A DNA stretch of 64,000 nt, taken from Ariolimax columbianus (lineage: Eukaryota > Mollusca > Gastropoda > Stylommatophora > Arionidae). Positions 1-11,984 of the stretch are shown in pieces. The position numbers and the translations under genes were made by a program. The notes beneath the pieces were generated by a model that worked only from the letters and a program-made list of their open reading frames with translations, was not told where the DNA came from and made no database searches. The DNA lies in the NCBI GenBank assembly GCA_036924085.1, contig JAVGWX010000003.1:125725474-125789473 (forward strand), given 5' to 3'. Positions within the stretch are counted from its first letter, which is position 1; each line of letters opens with the position of its first letter.

Positions 1-1080
1 CGTAGGAACCGAACAATGACCATTACATTAAACTGTACCTCCCATGCAGGGTTCTAAAGTTATGTGCGGGTATCTCGAACTGTGTTTTCAGGGATGCCCT
101 GGGTCTTGGGACCATTGCAACTCTGTTACACGAGTAGTCCATTTTTTACCCATAGCTGTCTGGTCACCCACTGGCAGGCGCAAACATAGTTTGTTTGTAC
201 TTCCCATATTTTCTGCATTGTCGGGCTGGTGAGTCTGTGGATTTTCTTCCCACCGCAGACAGAAGTCAGAAATGTGCTGTTTCCGCATTGAGTAATTGAG
301 AGGGTGCATTAGCAACGCTCCAAGGTACCGAAGTCACGGTAGGGTTCACTTTGCTCATTCCCCGCCACCGATTGACTACTGGTTAGGCTGAGTTATCCTA
401 GACTCTAGACCCGAGATCAAAGGTTCCAGACAATTGGATCGTCACATCCTGGGCCACTGTCTTTACGATTGACATCGAGTGTCACGGTGCGGCTAATGCA
501 GGTTCTCTTGTCCCAGTTCTGTTCAACATGGTGCTGATTTATTCCTAACCACAGAGGGTGCGCGCGTATTGTCCAGTAGGAAACATCTGCACAGATGGGT
601 TACTGGTTAAAGATTGGAATAATTTATATCCTTAATCCATAGTACCTATCTATTAAGTTATACAATAGCAAGGTGTTAAGCCTGATTAGTCAAGAGAGAG
701 GCCGTCATAGCTGAATCATGTCTGCCCACTTGGGTGTGTGCGATGCTGATTGCACCTGTTTTTTAACCGCTGTGTTGAGTCTAAGAGTTTTTACCAACTT
801 TTACCAGAACTACTTCGAGAAGAATGAAGTTCTTCACCACGCACAAAAGGTATTTGAGTACGAGAGGCTATCTAGACCAATAGGCTAACACCGCAATGGT
901 GGCTTCTTTCATGAAGAAAAATATTAGGTCTAGGATCTGGCAGGGCTGATTGACGTACACATCATACCCACTGTCTGTGTCACATAATCCTCGCAATGGT
1001 GAGCTTACTGAGAAGCCGCATATTGCACTACAGTCAGGGAGATCCAGACCCACCTTATCAAGTACATCTAGGGATGTATT
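1..1080. other. No gene recognised
   Basis: Non-repetitive sequence with only short open frames. Around 480-545 a + strand frame reads GSLVPVLFNM, faintly like an RT motif, but too short to call. Confidence 0.4.
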
Positions 1081-1084
1081 TTTG

Positions 1085-1380
1085 TTGTTGTTGAATGCCC
1101 ACAATGAGTAGGATTACTCTTTTGTGCGCCCTAAAAATGACGTTAAGTGGTGGGTTGTCGTAGCTTTTCTCACATCCCGAGCGTGCTGATAAAGGTGGAT
1201 CGAGGTCCTCCATGCGGTTGTGCTATGCTTGGCTTCATCTGCGTGTCGATCATTACTACGGGAATCACGTCGATCCATCACCTTGCTAGCCAGGCTGCCA
1301 TGAAAACAGCCAGTTTTAAGGAAGAGCTACGAGGAAGCCAAGGTGAGGGTCTTGGCCAGTATGTTTTGCATGCCCCTGAC
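1085..1380 (+). repeat. Dispersed repeat family D1, copy 1
   Basis: This stretch is the approximate reverse complement of 24040-24345: both carry the 'cccacaatgagtaggatta' / 'gcgcacaaaagagtaacct' end, the GTGATGGATC-like block and the LINE-like 'ccaggctgccatgaaaacag' / 'ctgttttcatagcagcctgg' block. A third, more decayed copy is at 27030-27410. No coding content is recognised. One end carries a variable minisatellite. Confidence 0.7.
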
Positions 1381-1560
1381 TAACATGTCTGATCAGTATG
1401 TTTTGCATGCTCCTGACTAACATGTCTGATCAGTATGTTTTGCATGCCCCTGACTAACATGTCTGATCAGTATGTTTTGCATGCCCCTGACTAACATGTC
1501 TGATCAGTATGTTTTGCATGCCCCTGACTAACATGTCTGATCAGTATGTTTTGCCTGACC
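1357..1560 (+). repeat. Tandem repeat, 37-bp unit, about 5.5 copies
   Basis: The unit starts cagtatgttttgcatgcccc. Copies begin at 1357, 1394, 1431, 1468, 1505 and 1542 and are almost identical, indicating recent expansion at the end of repeat D1. Confidence 0.95.
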
Positions 1561-1589
1561 AGACGTGAGCCTTCCTCCCCGTTGACATA

Positions 1590-1700
1590 TATGAACCATT
1601 TTGACAATGACATCGGATCCATGAGTACAAAATTCGCGGATGACACAAAACTATGCAATAGTGTCTCATCTAAAGCAGAAGTGGATAAATTGAGGTAGGA
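1590..1700 (+). mobile_element. CR1-like LINE RT fragment
   Basis: The + strand reads TKFADDTKLCNSVSS then KAEVDK, with stops soon after. FADD is the RT catalytic motif. The same segment occurs on the minus strand at 59967-60170 (TKFADDTKLCRSVSS), so this is a short 5'- and 3'-truncated copy of that family. Confidence 0.75.
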
Positions 1701-2790
1701 TTTTGATAACCAACCTTTCTAGGGATGTAATAAGATCCACCGTAACCCGCTACCAAAGGAATGTCAAGAGTTAACTCGGCTCGGCACAAGTAGCTCCAAA
1801 CAACAACAACATGACACTGTATATCACATTCTTTCCACACATAAAAAACAACAGGTACCAAATCAGCACATTATGGAATATTGTGTTCCATCAATAGAGA
1901 AACATAGATTTAGTTCAGCATTTCATTTGTAGCAGGTGTAATAGATCTCTCTAAGCAACGGCGGCTCGTGGATTACATTCTGGAGGGGCTTAACCGTAGA
2001 AAATAAAAACAAACTAAGATCAGTGAGACATTTGTATATAGCAAAGCATGTCATTCACATTGGTACTCATTTGTAGTGGACATCCATCATTCAGTGATTG
2101 TCACTTGAGAACTTCTCAATCACCTTTCTTTCACGATGTTTTTCTTAATGGATAACATTCCTAATGCTGTTAGCCTGTTATCCCCCGTAGTTAAATATTA
2201 TTTGATCAACGTCAAAGATGAAAAACATCTCGTTTTGAAAGGTTTTAGAAGTGCCTATTTTCAAAGTAGCTACGTAACAATGGATTGAGATTTTAGCTGT
2301 ATTGGTACTTAAAATAATACGCCTTTGTTACTTGCGGTAGTTGATTTGTCATGATCTTGAGGGGGCAGGTTGCATGCTCCACAAAATTTCAATACACCAA
2401 TTACTTTGGACAGATTATCCCGATTTTATGTCACTAAATCATTAAAAACACGATAGATTCTTTGCAAGCACTACTCAAACTTTCGGCGATGTAACATTTT
2501 TCAAGAAGTTGAAAACTCACGACATTGTGTTTATATTTTGTTGATTTTTCATTGGTTTAAATTTTTTTCTGAAGATTTTTTAGGCCAACACCGCTTTCCT
2601 TTGTCCAACTATCATCACTTCTAATCAGTAATCATATACAACAGAACAGAGCATATTTCTCTTTGCAGCCAGGAAATCATGTCACATAGAGGCATACAAT
2701 TGGCGTGCAAATGTACCTCGACTCTTACATGCAGATTGTTTTTGTTTACTCTTCTGTATTGTATTATCTATGACCCACCTCTAGATCCCG
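1700..2790. other. No gene recognised
   Basis: AT-rich sequence with stops in all frames and no motif I can name. Confidence 0.4.
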
Positions 2791-2835
2791 AAGATGCCGA
2801 GAAGTGCACGGGCTGTAGCACTCAACGACCCAACG

Positions 2836-3140
2836 CTGACTGCAAGCGTTAGGGCCAGCGACTCAAAGGTTACTGCAAGCGTCAGGGCCAGCGACTCAAG
2901 GCTGACTGCAAGCGTCTGGGCCAGCGACCCAGAGCTGACTGCAAGCGTCAGGGCCAGCGACCCAGAGCTGACTGCAAGCGTCAGGGCCAGCTACCCAGAG
3001 CTGACTGCAAGCGTCAGGGTCAGCGACACAAGGCTGACTGCAAGCGTCAGGGCCAGCGACCCAGAGCTGACTGCAAGTGTCAGGGCCAGCGACCCAGAGC
3101 TGACTGCAAGCGTCAGGGCCAGCGACCCAGAGCTGACAAG
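2836..3140 (+). repeat. Tandem repeat, 33-bp unit, about 9 copies
   Basis: The unit is gactgcaagcgtcagggcca followed by gcgacccagagct. Because 33 is a multiple of three, both strands stay open (TASVRASDPEL on +), which is not evidence of a gene. Single units occur at 4015-4060 and a related diverged segment at about 9835, so the array grew inside dispersed repeat family D2. Confidence 0.95.
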
Positions 3141-3184
3141 ACTTCTTCACCTCCACGTTGTGATCCTGGATAACAGGACAAACT

Positions 3185-3522
3185 GGCTAAGGAGAAGGAA
3201 TCGATGAGGGAAGGCCAACCCGGCACCTAGACTGGCTAAGGAGAAGGGATCGATGAGGGAAGGCTAACCCGGTACCTAGACTGGCTAAGGAGAAGGGATC
3301 GATGAGGGAAGGCCAACCCGGTACCTAGACTGGCTAAAGAGAAGGGATCGATGAGGGAAGGCCAACCCGGTACCTAGACTGGCTAAGGAGAAGGGATCGA
3401 TGAGGGAAGGCCAACCCGGTACCTAGACTGGCTAAGGAGAAGGGATCGATGAGGGAAGGCCAACCCGGTACCTAGACTGGCTAAGGAGAAGGGATCGATG
3501 AGAGAAGGCCAACCCAGTACCC
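3185..3522 (+). repeat. Tandem repeat, 49-bp unit, 7 copies
   Basis: The unit begins ggctaaggagaagggatcga. Copies are nearly identical from 3185 at 49-bp steps. It lies directly after the 33-bp array, in the same D2 repeat. Confidence 0.95.
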
Positions 3523-3680
3523 AAAAATGGCACGCTGAAGTAAGATGTGTCGGACCGAAAGGTGACAATATCGCAGTCAATCTGTAAACTACGACAACGC
3601 ATATCATGCTACGTGCAAAGCCCTTTTCATGGCTAGGTAGCGGGAGTTTGAGAACGAACGGCGAAGAAGAATAATAAATC
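3523..3680 (+). repeat. Dispersed repeat D2, body copy
   Basis: Shares an ordered set of blocks with 4090-4250 and 19850-20010: ctgaag(t/a)(c/a)ggatgtgt, a gaccgaaaggtg block, a gtaaactacgacaacgca block, and 'gagaacgaacggcgaagaag'. Non-coding. Possibly a SINE or MITE body. Confidence 0.65.
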
Positions 3681-4014
3681 CATGAATTCAGCTCTAGATC
3701 CAGACATCAGCTCTTCCATCTATGACACACCTCATAATCTCTTAATTGTGCTCTAAAACTAAATACAAGTTTTACAAATCCCTTTATTTGATATCTAATC
3801 ACATCAAATAAATGTTACATAAAATCAATTAAGCCGAAATAATATGACGAACATACAATGGAATTCTGTCAATCTGTCTATTTGAGATTTCATTTAAAAC
3901 GCACAGATGTTGCTCCTTGAAACTATTCTACGTCAGAATGGTTCTCCGTTAGTCTGATAGACACGTTCTTGTTATTAGCACCTAGCTTATATCGTACGGT
4001 CTGATGAGCTGCAG

Positions 4015-4250
4015 AGATCAGCGACCCAATGCTGACTGCTAGCGTCAGGGCCAGCGAACCAGAACTACCAAGACCCTTGTCTACCTCTACGCGGTACTCA
4101 AAAATGTCCGCTGAAGTCGGATGTGTCTGACCGAAAAGTGCAAATAAGGCAGTCGAGCTGTAAACTACGACACAACGAATTTCATTCTCCGGACAACATC
4201 CTGCTACTTGCAAAGTCATGTTCAGGAGTTGGTTGTGGGAGCGAAGAGGA
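4015..4250 (+). repeat. Dispersed repeat D2, second copy
   Basis: Contains a single 33-bp-type unit (4020-4060) followed by the same body as 3523-3680. This order shows that the two arrays at 2836 and 3185 are local expansions of segments of this repeat. Confidence 0.65.
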
Positions 4251-4282
4251 AGAGTATCTGCTCTCGTACTCAGTTCTTAATA

Positions 4283-5370
4283 TCAGTTTTAGAACTTGTT
4301 TTCAATATCTGGTCTCAGCTCTCAATATCTGTTCTTTGCTGTCATCTTGATATCTGGTCTCAGCTCTCAAATTGGTATCTGGTCTCAGCTCTCAATATTT
4401 GGTCTCAGCTCCCAATATCTGGTCTCAGCTCTCAATATCTGGTCTCAGCTCTCAATATCTGGTCTCAATTCTCAATATCTGGTCTCAGCTCTCATCTTGA
4501 TTTCTGGTCTCTGTTCTCAATATCTGGTCTCAGCTCTCAATATCAGGTCTCAGCTCTCAATATCTGGTCTCAGCTCTCAATATCTGGTCTCAGCTCTCAT
4601 CTTGATATCTGGTCTCAGCTCTCAATATCTGGTCTCAGCTCCCAATATCTGGTCTCAGCTCTCAATATCTGTTCTTTGCTGTCATCTTGATATCTGGTCT
4701 CAGCTCTCATATTGGTATCTGGTCTCAGCTCTCAATATTTGGTCTCAGCTCCAAATATCTGGTCTCAGCTCTCATCTTGATTTCTGGTCTCTGTTCTCAA
4801 TATCTGGTCTCAGCTCTCAATATCTGGTCTCAGCTCTCAATATCTGGTCTCAGCTCCCAATATCTGGTCTCAGCTCCCAATATCTGGTCTCAGCTCTCAA
4901 TATCTGTTCTTTGCTGTCATCTTGATATCTGGTCTCAGCTCTCAATATTTGGTCTCAGCTCCCAATAGCTGGTCTCAGCTCTCAATATCTGGTCTCAGCT
5001 CTCAATATCTGGTCTCAATTCTCAATATCTGGTCTCAGCTCTCATCTGGATTTCTGGTCTCTGTTCTCAATATCTGGTCTCAGCTCTCAATATCTGGTCT
5101 CAGCTCTCAATATCTGGTCTCAGCTCTCAATATCTGGTCTCAGCTCTCAATATCTGGTCTCAGCTCTCATCTTGATATCTGGTCTCTGCTCTCAATTTCT
5201 GTTCTTGATACCTGGTCTCAGCTCTAATCTAGACATATTGTCTCAGATATCAATATCTGTTTTTGTTATCTGGTCTCAGCTATCAATATCTGTTTTTGAT
5301 ATCAGGTCTCAGCTCTCAATATCTGTTTCTGATATCTGGTCTCAGCTCTCACCTTGATATCTAGTCTCAG
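4283..5370 (+). repeat. 20-bp minisatellite with higher-order structure
   Basis: About 50 copies of a 20-bp unit (tatctggtctcagctctcaa). A variant block beginning ttctttgctgtcatcttgat recurs at about 4332, 4672 and 4912, so blocks of units were duplicated together. Open frames of 93-209 codons here are by-products of the repeat. Confidence 0.95.
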
Positions 5371-5522
5371 CTATAGCTAGAGTTTTCGGACTCTCATCAC
5401 TTTCTCAGTCCATTCACGCTTGCATGTCTAATTCTCCTGTCTGTTTTCATTTGCTTTTCGTTATTCGGTAATTCCGTCATCTGTGTTGTTTGTCATGTAT
5501 GTTCCTCTCAACAACAGACCGC

Positions 5523-5600
5523 GTCTAGTTGTTTCAGAGCACGTCTAGTTGTCTCAGAGCACGTCTAGTTGTCTCAGAGCACGTCTAGTTGTCTCAGAAA
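5523..5600 (+). repeat. Tandem repeat, 20-bp unit, 4 copies
   Basis: Unit gtctagttgtctcagagcac, nearly perfect. Confidence 0.95.
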
Positions 5601-5762
5601 CGGCTCAAGAAAACACATATTCCGACGAATTGACGTCAAATCAAGTGGCGTCAAGTCTCTGAAACAATTATCCTTCCAAATCCAAACCTCTGCCCTATCG
5701 TTAAGCCATTTTATGTTTTCAAAAGTGAACTTTTCACTTACCATTAGTCTATTTGATTTAAG

Positions 5763-6170
5763 TTAACCTGACAATTTACCGCCAGTCTCTCTGTCTTAGT
5801 TAACCTGGCCACTTACGATCAGTCCCTCTATCTTAGTTAACCTGATAACTTACCTTCATCCCTTTATCTTAGTTAACCTGGCCACTTACCTTCAGTCCCT
5901 TTATCTTAGTTAACCTGGTCACTTACCTTCAGTCCCTCTATCTTAGTTAACCTGATCACTTACCTTCAGTCCCTCTATCTTAGTTAACCTGGCCACTTAC
6001 GATCAGTCCCTCTATCTTAGTTAACATGATCACTTACCTTCAGTCCCTCTATCTTAGTTAACCTGGCCACTTACGATCAGTCCCTCTATCTTAGTTAACA
6101 TGATCACTTACCTTCAGTCCCTTTATCTTAGTTAACATGATCACTTACCTTTAGTCCCTTTATCTTAGTT
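5763..6170 (+). repeat. Tandem repeat, 37-bp unit, 11 copies
   Basis: Unit begins ttaacctg(g/a)(c/t)cacttac and ends with ccctctatcttag. Two variants (gatcagtccc and cttcagtccc) alternate in part. Confidence 0.95.
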
Positions 6171-8390
6171 CTATTTAATATATTGTATGTCCATCTGTCT
6201 TTCAATCGCCTTAAAAAAACATTAGTTGTGATGCTTTGTCCAGCAGTTAATTAACATCTAACACCTCCAGGAAGGACCACAGCAAGTATGAAGAGAATTG
6301 TAGAGACGTATGACAGTCCTCTGTCACATAGGTAGGAGAGCTTCTACATTAATCAATTGCAAAAATGAAAAAAAACATATTTTCCGGAATAAGAAATTAT
6401 ATGGTAAGATTTAAATGCAGCGTGGAAGTCGATCTTCTACATGTTTAACCAGAAGATCACAATTCTTGTTCTTGTAGAAGGAATACAAAATACAATTATT
6501 TTTTTTAAAATAACTAGATTAAGAAGAAATATTCACAAAAAAACTGATAACAGAATAAAATTAAGCGATGCACTTTATTTTTCTTATTGAACAAGTACAT
6601 GTAACAACAGGATTAGATTAACGTTACTTTACATTTGAGAAGACTTGATAACATTGATTAAATGTATTGTCAATGAAGGCCAGCTGTTGTGTATCTTCGA
6701 GTGTATTTATAAGAGGTTTTCCTTTCGTTTTTGACATTATAGTTCTTGCTGCTTAGTATTCCGGAGGCACGTTGTCAATCAACCATACATGTAAGTCTTT
6801 TCATTTATAGTTGATTCACCGAGTCTGGTGAGTTGTTAGTATTGTGTATATGTCATTGTGCCAAATACAGACAGCGTGAAGGGTAGGCCTGGTTTGTATA
6901 TGTTTGAAACTGGGCACGGGAAATACAATTTGTTCTCCATTTTCAGGTATTTTACAGAACTTTCAAAGAAAACAAATTGGCTTTAACCAGATTATAGTTA
7001 ATTCTTCCATCTCTTCAACGAGAGTATTTGTATGCAGGATGAGACAGACTGATTGTATGTGCTAAAAATTGCAAAACGTGTGCATCAAGACATACGCTCA
7101 TATTAATACTCAGCCAGTCTCACGTGTTTGACCCTATAACCCCCTCTAGGTATTGTGGGCTATGCTAGATAACAAGTGTCACTGAAATGTTGCTGTATAA
7201 TGGCACTCACCAACAAATTATAGTAGCGAAGAGGTCAAGGACAGGTTCTAACAACAATTTCAAAACAAAATGGAACGATACCCAAAATAAAACTCATCAT
7301 AGTAATGTGAGATAGGAATGCGAAGGTTGGAAAGAACAATACATGCAACAAACGAGTAATGAGGAGATATGTCAACAAAGGGGGATCAGTAGATAAACAT
7401 CTGTACCTGAAAGAAATTGGCTATTGAATGTACGCTCTTGCCATATAAGGGCATTCACAAGCTAATATTGGACTTTGTACCGGCCATTGAAGAAACAAGA
7501 TAGATCACTTAATGATCAACGGCAGATGGAGACGTTCGCTACAAGATGTAAAAGTAAGAAGAGACGCAGATGTGATCATCGCTTAATAGTACGAATAAAA
7601 GTAATTAAGCTACAGTAATTTTATAAATTGCTTACTTTACAATAGTACGAATCAGACATTTTTTATGTTACATAGTCCCATAGCCTGGTAACACACTTGG
7701 TCCACCTGTCCACTAGCCCTCATGAAAAAAGATTTTGGTGTAATCTTTAACCAATTTTGCACTGTCTGCATTTCGTTGTTGTCAGCTGTCTTAGGCCTAT
7801 CTGCTACACACTTTCCTATACCCGAGGTCACCACGGACAATCTTGTGCCCAGCGCCGTGACTTATATTGAAATCTACGGCTATTTAATCAATAGTGACTC
7901 GCCTGTTGCCACGGACTAGCCGGTCGATCTGCTATTTCACGTGTCAGTTGCCACGCTTGCTGGTTCCCATTCTGTGGTTCAATAGTGAGGTTTTGTTTTC
8001 CACTTTGAAATCTGTCTACTTATTAAAACATTCTCCACTAGCGCAACCATCTGTCTCCATACTGAACCTTTATTATTCTGAAGATTTCAAAAGGTTTTAC
8101 ACCCTCTGACGACAAAATATGAATAACGCCTCGTTGTTCTTCACGGTGCACGTCGACAAGGGGGCAGGCATGTTGTACACTATATTGTTATGGCCTTTTT
8201 CGTCTTGACAGACGGTCAGTAAGCTAGTCTGTTGTAGAGATGCCGGTGGCAGCATCTGTTCTAGAGGGACATCGACTTTTGTGGCAGATTTTACCGATTC
8301 TCGATTGACAGGGACGACAGCAGTGTAAACATAAAAAGCTAAATTGGTGTGTTGTATGCTCTTTTCTTTTGCATCGCTTGTCTTCCATCT
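6171..8390. other. No gene recognised
   Basis: AT-rich, with short frames only and no protein motif or RNA structure I can name. 6720-6800 has a weak TATA-like stretch and a possible donor (catgtaagtc), but nothing supports an exon. Confidence 0.4.
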
Positions 8391-8394
8391 TTGT

Positions 8395-9125
8395 CATCAG
8401 AACTAGCTATAATGCCTCGATGCCCGTTCTCAAGGTCGCTCTCCATGTAGCTCTATCCTCTGCAATATCCTCCCAGGTATTTGGATTGCTAATAAAATCG
8501 TTCATGGATTTATTACAAATGTCCTTATATCTTAATTTAGGCATTTCTTGTGATCTGGTACCCGATATGAGTTCACCCAAAAGTAACTGCTTCGTAATGC
8601 GAGCATTTGACATTCGTTTCACGTGACCCAACCATCTCAGTCTCTTATTGCTCAGAATCGAGAAGAGGGAAGGTATCTTGGCACGTTTCAGTATTTCTGA
8701 GTTGGTCACCTTGTCCTGCCACTTTATGCTCATTATACTGCGAAGGCATCGCATATGAAAACTGTATAACCTCTTGTCGTGTCTTGAATGTGTTGTCCAT
8801 GTTTCCGCTCCGTATAACAGTGTACCAAACACGCATGCTTGATATATCATGATCTTTGTATTTAGTGTCAGCTTTCTGTTATTCCACGTCCTTTCTTTCA
8901 GCCTGTTGAAAGTTGTTGCTGCGTGCCCTATGCGTATATTGATCTCTTCATCGAGTGATAGTGTTGCTGTTACTGTGGGCCCCAAACATTTGAACACTTG
9001 AACTTCATCGAGTGTTGCTGTTACTGTGGAGCTCAAATATTTGAAGACTTGAACTTCATCGAGTGATAGTGTTGCTCTTACTGTGGCGCCCACATATTTG
9101 AACACTTGAACTTCATCGAGCAGAT
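8395..9125 (-). mobile_element. LINE reverse transcriptase, C-terminal fragment
   Basis: A 232-codon open frame (9105 to 8407) matches the thumb/C-terminal region of non-LTR RT proteins. In order it has LDEEINIRIGHA, LLYGAETWTT, FHMRCLRSIM, a KRLRWLGHVKRM motif near residue 155 and a GTRSQEMPKLRYKDIC stretch, ending with the usual WEDIAEDRATWR segment. The catalytic FADD motif and the endonuclease are absent, so this is a 5'-truncated copy. The N-terminal third is a tandem repeat of VQVFKYLG-type segments. It still lacks stops over 230 codons, which suggests a fairly young copy. Confidence 0.85.
8948..9120 (-). repeat. In-frame tandem repeat inside LINE RT frame
   Basis: tcatcgag recurs at 8948, 9005, 9056 and 9113 (steps 57, 51, 57). 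Each step is a multiple of three, so the RT frame stays open through three versions of the FKYLG...TVTATLSLDE segment. Confidence 0.85.
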
Positions 9126-9780
9126 CTTCATTTAGCGTGAAATGGGGATCTTACCTTACTACACGATCCATTATATTTAAAATAAAACGACTACTGAAAC
9201 ATTTTAGTACAATCAGACACATATCATAATATGAAATGTTTGGTTACTCACAAAAATAAGTCCAACAGTTACAAGAGATTCAATATGGACGGACACATTA
9301 ACAAGCAAGTAAATATAATAATAAAATACATTTTTCGGTAAAAGCTTTTATTTATACAATGAAACTGCTTTTTTCAAGAAGCAATATTTGTAAGTGACAC
9401 GTATCTTGCTTCCTATAAACACCTGGATGTTGCTGGCGCTTTGCCAATCGTCACTCACTCTGCGACGAATTCAATGGCAAGCACGTGCAGCAAATAGTTG
9501 GAATATTACTCGGGATTCAACGAAAACATGGTCACGTCACTCAGCAAAGGAAATATAAAGAAACTACGTTTTGTCTGAAAAAATCTTTTGTCTGACCTGG
9601 CCAGGATTGGTCAGATTAATAATAGGGATTATGTGTACATCACATCAGATCTCTAGATTTGGTGAAGTTGGTTAACATTGAAGAAATATATTTCTACGCA
9701 TTCGACGACTGTCACGTCGTTAAATAGTAGCTTTTGAAAACAGTGCAAACTGAACGATTTCTTTTCACAGACTGAACAAT
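9126..9780. other. No gene recognised
   Basis: AT-rich sequence without a recognisable motif. Confidence 0.4.
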
Positions 9781-9809
9781 GTTTGGAGCTGAAGATGCTC
9801 AGTGAATAA

Positions 9810-9990
9810 GCTGACAGCAGCCAGCTACTCATAGCTGGCTGCTTGCATCAGGGTCAGGGACCCATAACTCACAGAGACCCTGTTTCACCTCAAAGTGACG
9901 GTGCTGGAAACAGGCGGCAACCTTCCGACCTTTCTAAGAGATTAGGGATCGAATAGGGAATGGAAAGCCGGTCTCAAAAATTCGTTGCTA
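9810..9990 (+). repeat. Diverged copy of dispersed repeat D2
   Basis: The order 'gcttgcatcagggtcaggga', a cacctcaaagtgacg block and gattagggatcgaatagggaa parallels the 33-bp and 49-bp units and the linker between them at 3100-3230, but in single copy. It probably shows the unexpanded state. Confidence 0.5.
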
Positions 9991-10080
9991 AATTCGTATG
10001 GTTCGAGTTGACAGACGCAAATCTTGCAGCCCTGCTGTATATTACGCACATCGTCACAATCGTTCTTTTCAGAACAAATG

Positions 10081-10209
10081 CCGAAAAATAAGAAGAAGAA
10101 TATAAGAAAAAAGGTAGTGCACGGCGATGATGAAATAGTGAAAAATATAATGACATTTGGAAACGGTCGAAAGAGCGAGGCGACGAAACCCGAATCGTCG
10201 AAAGTCGAG
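10081..10209 (+). CDS. Candidate first exon of an unknown lysine-rich protein
   Basis: ATG at 10078 opens a frame MPKNKKKNIRKKVVHGDDEI, followed by a charged, serine-poor stretch (about 43 codons in total) that reaches GTCGAG/gtacgc, a plausible splice donor. Codon composition is less AT-biased than the flanks, and the frame does not resemble any mobile element in the window. No downstream exon was found, and the frame ends six codons after the donor if unspliced. Function not recognised. A chance frame is quite possible. Confidence 0.22.
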
Positions 10210-10229
10210 GTACGCATGTAACTTGAGCG

Positions 10230-11570
10230 CGTAAAAACCATACACGTTTAAACTTGTGGTTCATCCAGTAATGTGTAATCTATGATGCTAAAGAAGTCTT
10301 AGACCTTTCATAAAAATCAGTACCAGCTAAATAGCAGTGTTGTTGTTGACTTAAAATGAAGTGGTGGAATGGAGAGATTAGGTTGACAATTTTTTGGCAC
10401 AGAAAACATTTCACTGGGCTAAAAGGAGGCGTGTACGACCCTATTCAAATTAATATTTATTTTCAAGTGTTCACGAAAACTTACAATTACTGTAAATAAT
10501 ATAACAAATTAATAACACAGCAAGAAACCAGACAGTTGAGATAACGTCAAAAGGTGTTGAAAGCTCCGGTAATCCTGAAAACTACACGGAGCGTACGTGA
10601 TATGAATGCAACTTTGATGCTTAAACTCTGCAGTGTGGATTGATTATAGTGAAATATCGATTATTATACTCATGTGAGATTAACCCAGCAGGGGATCTGT
10701 AGCATGCAATTGTTAAATTAAAACATTATTTTACTGCATTTGTGTTTTACATTTCGGTGAGGTAAGATCAGATGAAGTTAATTAACTTTGCACTATTGTA
10801 TCGCTGTGTCTAATTAGTTAGATAGGCAGTTGAATATTTCTTTATTCGTTCTCATGACTTTGTTTATCTATGCACACACTTGTACAACTCGGCATGCGTT
10901 TTTTTATTACATTAGATTGTTCTAAATGTTTTTAGGCTTTTATCTACTTCTGAGTTTGATAACAATTTTAAACAGCAACACTCTTATTTTTTCAACCGTT
11001 AAGGACTCTTGATATTTTCTGTGCCATTTATTTAAATTTAATTCTGAGTTGGCCATTCTTTTCTGTCTTTCTGCCTTTATTGGTGCTTTGTGGTTTGTAT
11101 TGTCTTTATGTCTCGACTTCATTTCCCTAACCTTCTCACCTCAGCGATCTCAAGGACGAAGACAACAAGATAGCACAATAATACATTAATGGTACATGGT
11201 TTTTATGTTTTCGGGGCCTCAATGTGGAACAAACAATAAATACACGGTAACTTGCCAGGCATGTCGTTTGAGGCGACTGAGGTCTATATTTGTTACGAAA
11301 ACCAGATGCTGTTGAGAACACATAAAAAGAAAATCAAAGCCTTCTACACCCATTTATTAGACGAGGAGCCACTAATAGAAGTCAGTCTTTAGATTAGTCT
11401 TCTGACTTGACATAGCGACATCTTCAAAAGACAGTATCGGGTGCAAAACGACACACCAAGGATAATATCTTTCAACTCAAAGTTGATAGACACTCTGACG
11501 TACCACAAGATTATTCATCTACCAAGCGGAAGATAAACCTAACGACGCGTTAACACAGCCGTTCGTTTTT
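10230..11570. other. No gene recognised
   Basis: AT-rich sequence with short frames only; a possible intron if the 10081 exon is real. Confidence 0.35.
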
Positions 11571-11572
11571 TT

Positions 11573-11951
11573 GTGGTAACCCATGGTCTACTTTAGATAG
11601 GCCTTCTGACTCACCGGGAAAATCTCTATTAAACGTCACCATTCCAAAACCGACTAAATGACGAAACTCATATTCTGCCAAGGTGTATAATCAATCCATG
11701 CTTTACACAGAGAAATAAAATAAAGTCACGGTACAAAACACAACAAATCACTATTGAGAGTGATGATTTCACAGAATCCTGCCCTGAAACAAACTGCATG
11801 CACATTTTTGTTTCCCAAACATGCCATTATAGTTGCACTGATAGTTGACACATACAAGTTTTTTATTTAGTCAGCCTTGATATGTGACGTTTCAAAGGGC
11901 TTTCTCCGTAAGTCAGAAGGCCTGTATCTACAGTATGCTGTGGGTAACCAC
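11573..11951. mobile_element. MITE-like element with 67-bp terminal inverted repeats
   Basis: 11573-11639 (gtggtaacccatgg... to ...aaacgtcac) is the imperfect reverse complement of 11884-11951 (gtgacgtttcaaag... to ...gggtaaccac). The shared core gataggccttctgactcac pairs with gtaagtcagaaggcctg. The interior of about 245 bp has no coding potential. This resembles a non-autonomous DNA transposon or fold-back element. No target duplication was clear. Confidence 0.6.
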
Positions 11952-11984
11952 TTGTACTGAGTTAATTTAACTCTTGATAACATT

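Noticed and set aside
480..545. RT motif GSLVPVLFNM
   Set aside because: Only about ten residues with no neighbouring RT motif; chance cannot be excluded.
2794..3207. 137-codon repeat protein TASVRASDPEL
   Set aside because: 33-bp minisatellite open on both strands; unit seen as non-coding repeat elsewhere.
4208..5227. Overlapping + strand frames of 93-209 codons
   Set aside because: Made of the 20-bp repeat; the same amino-acid pattern appears in every frame.
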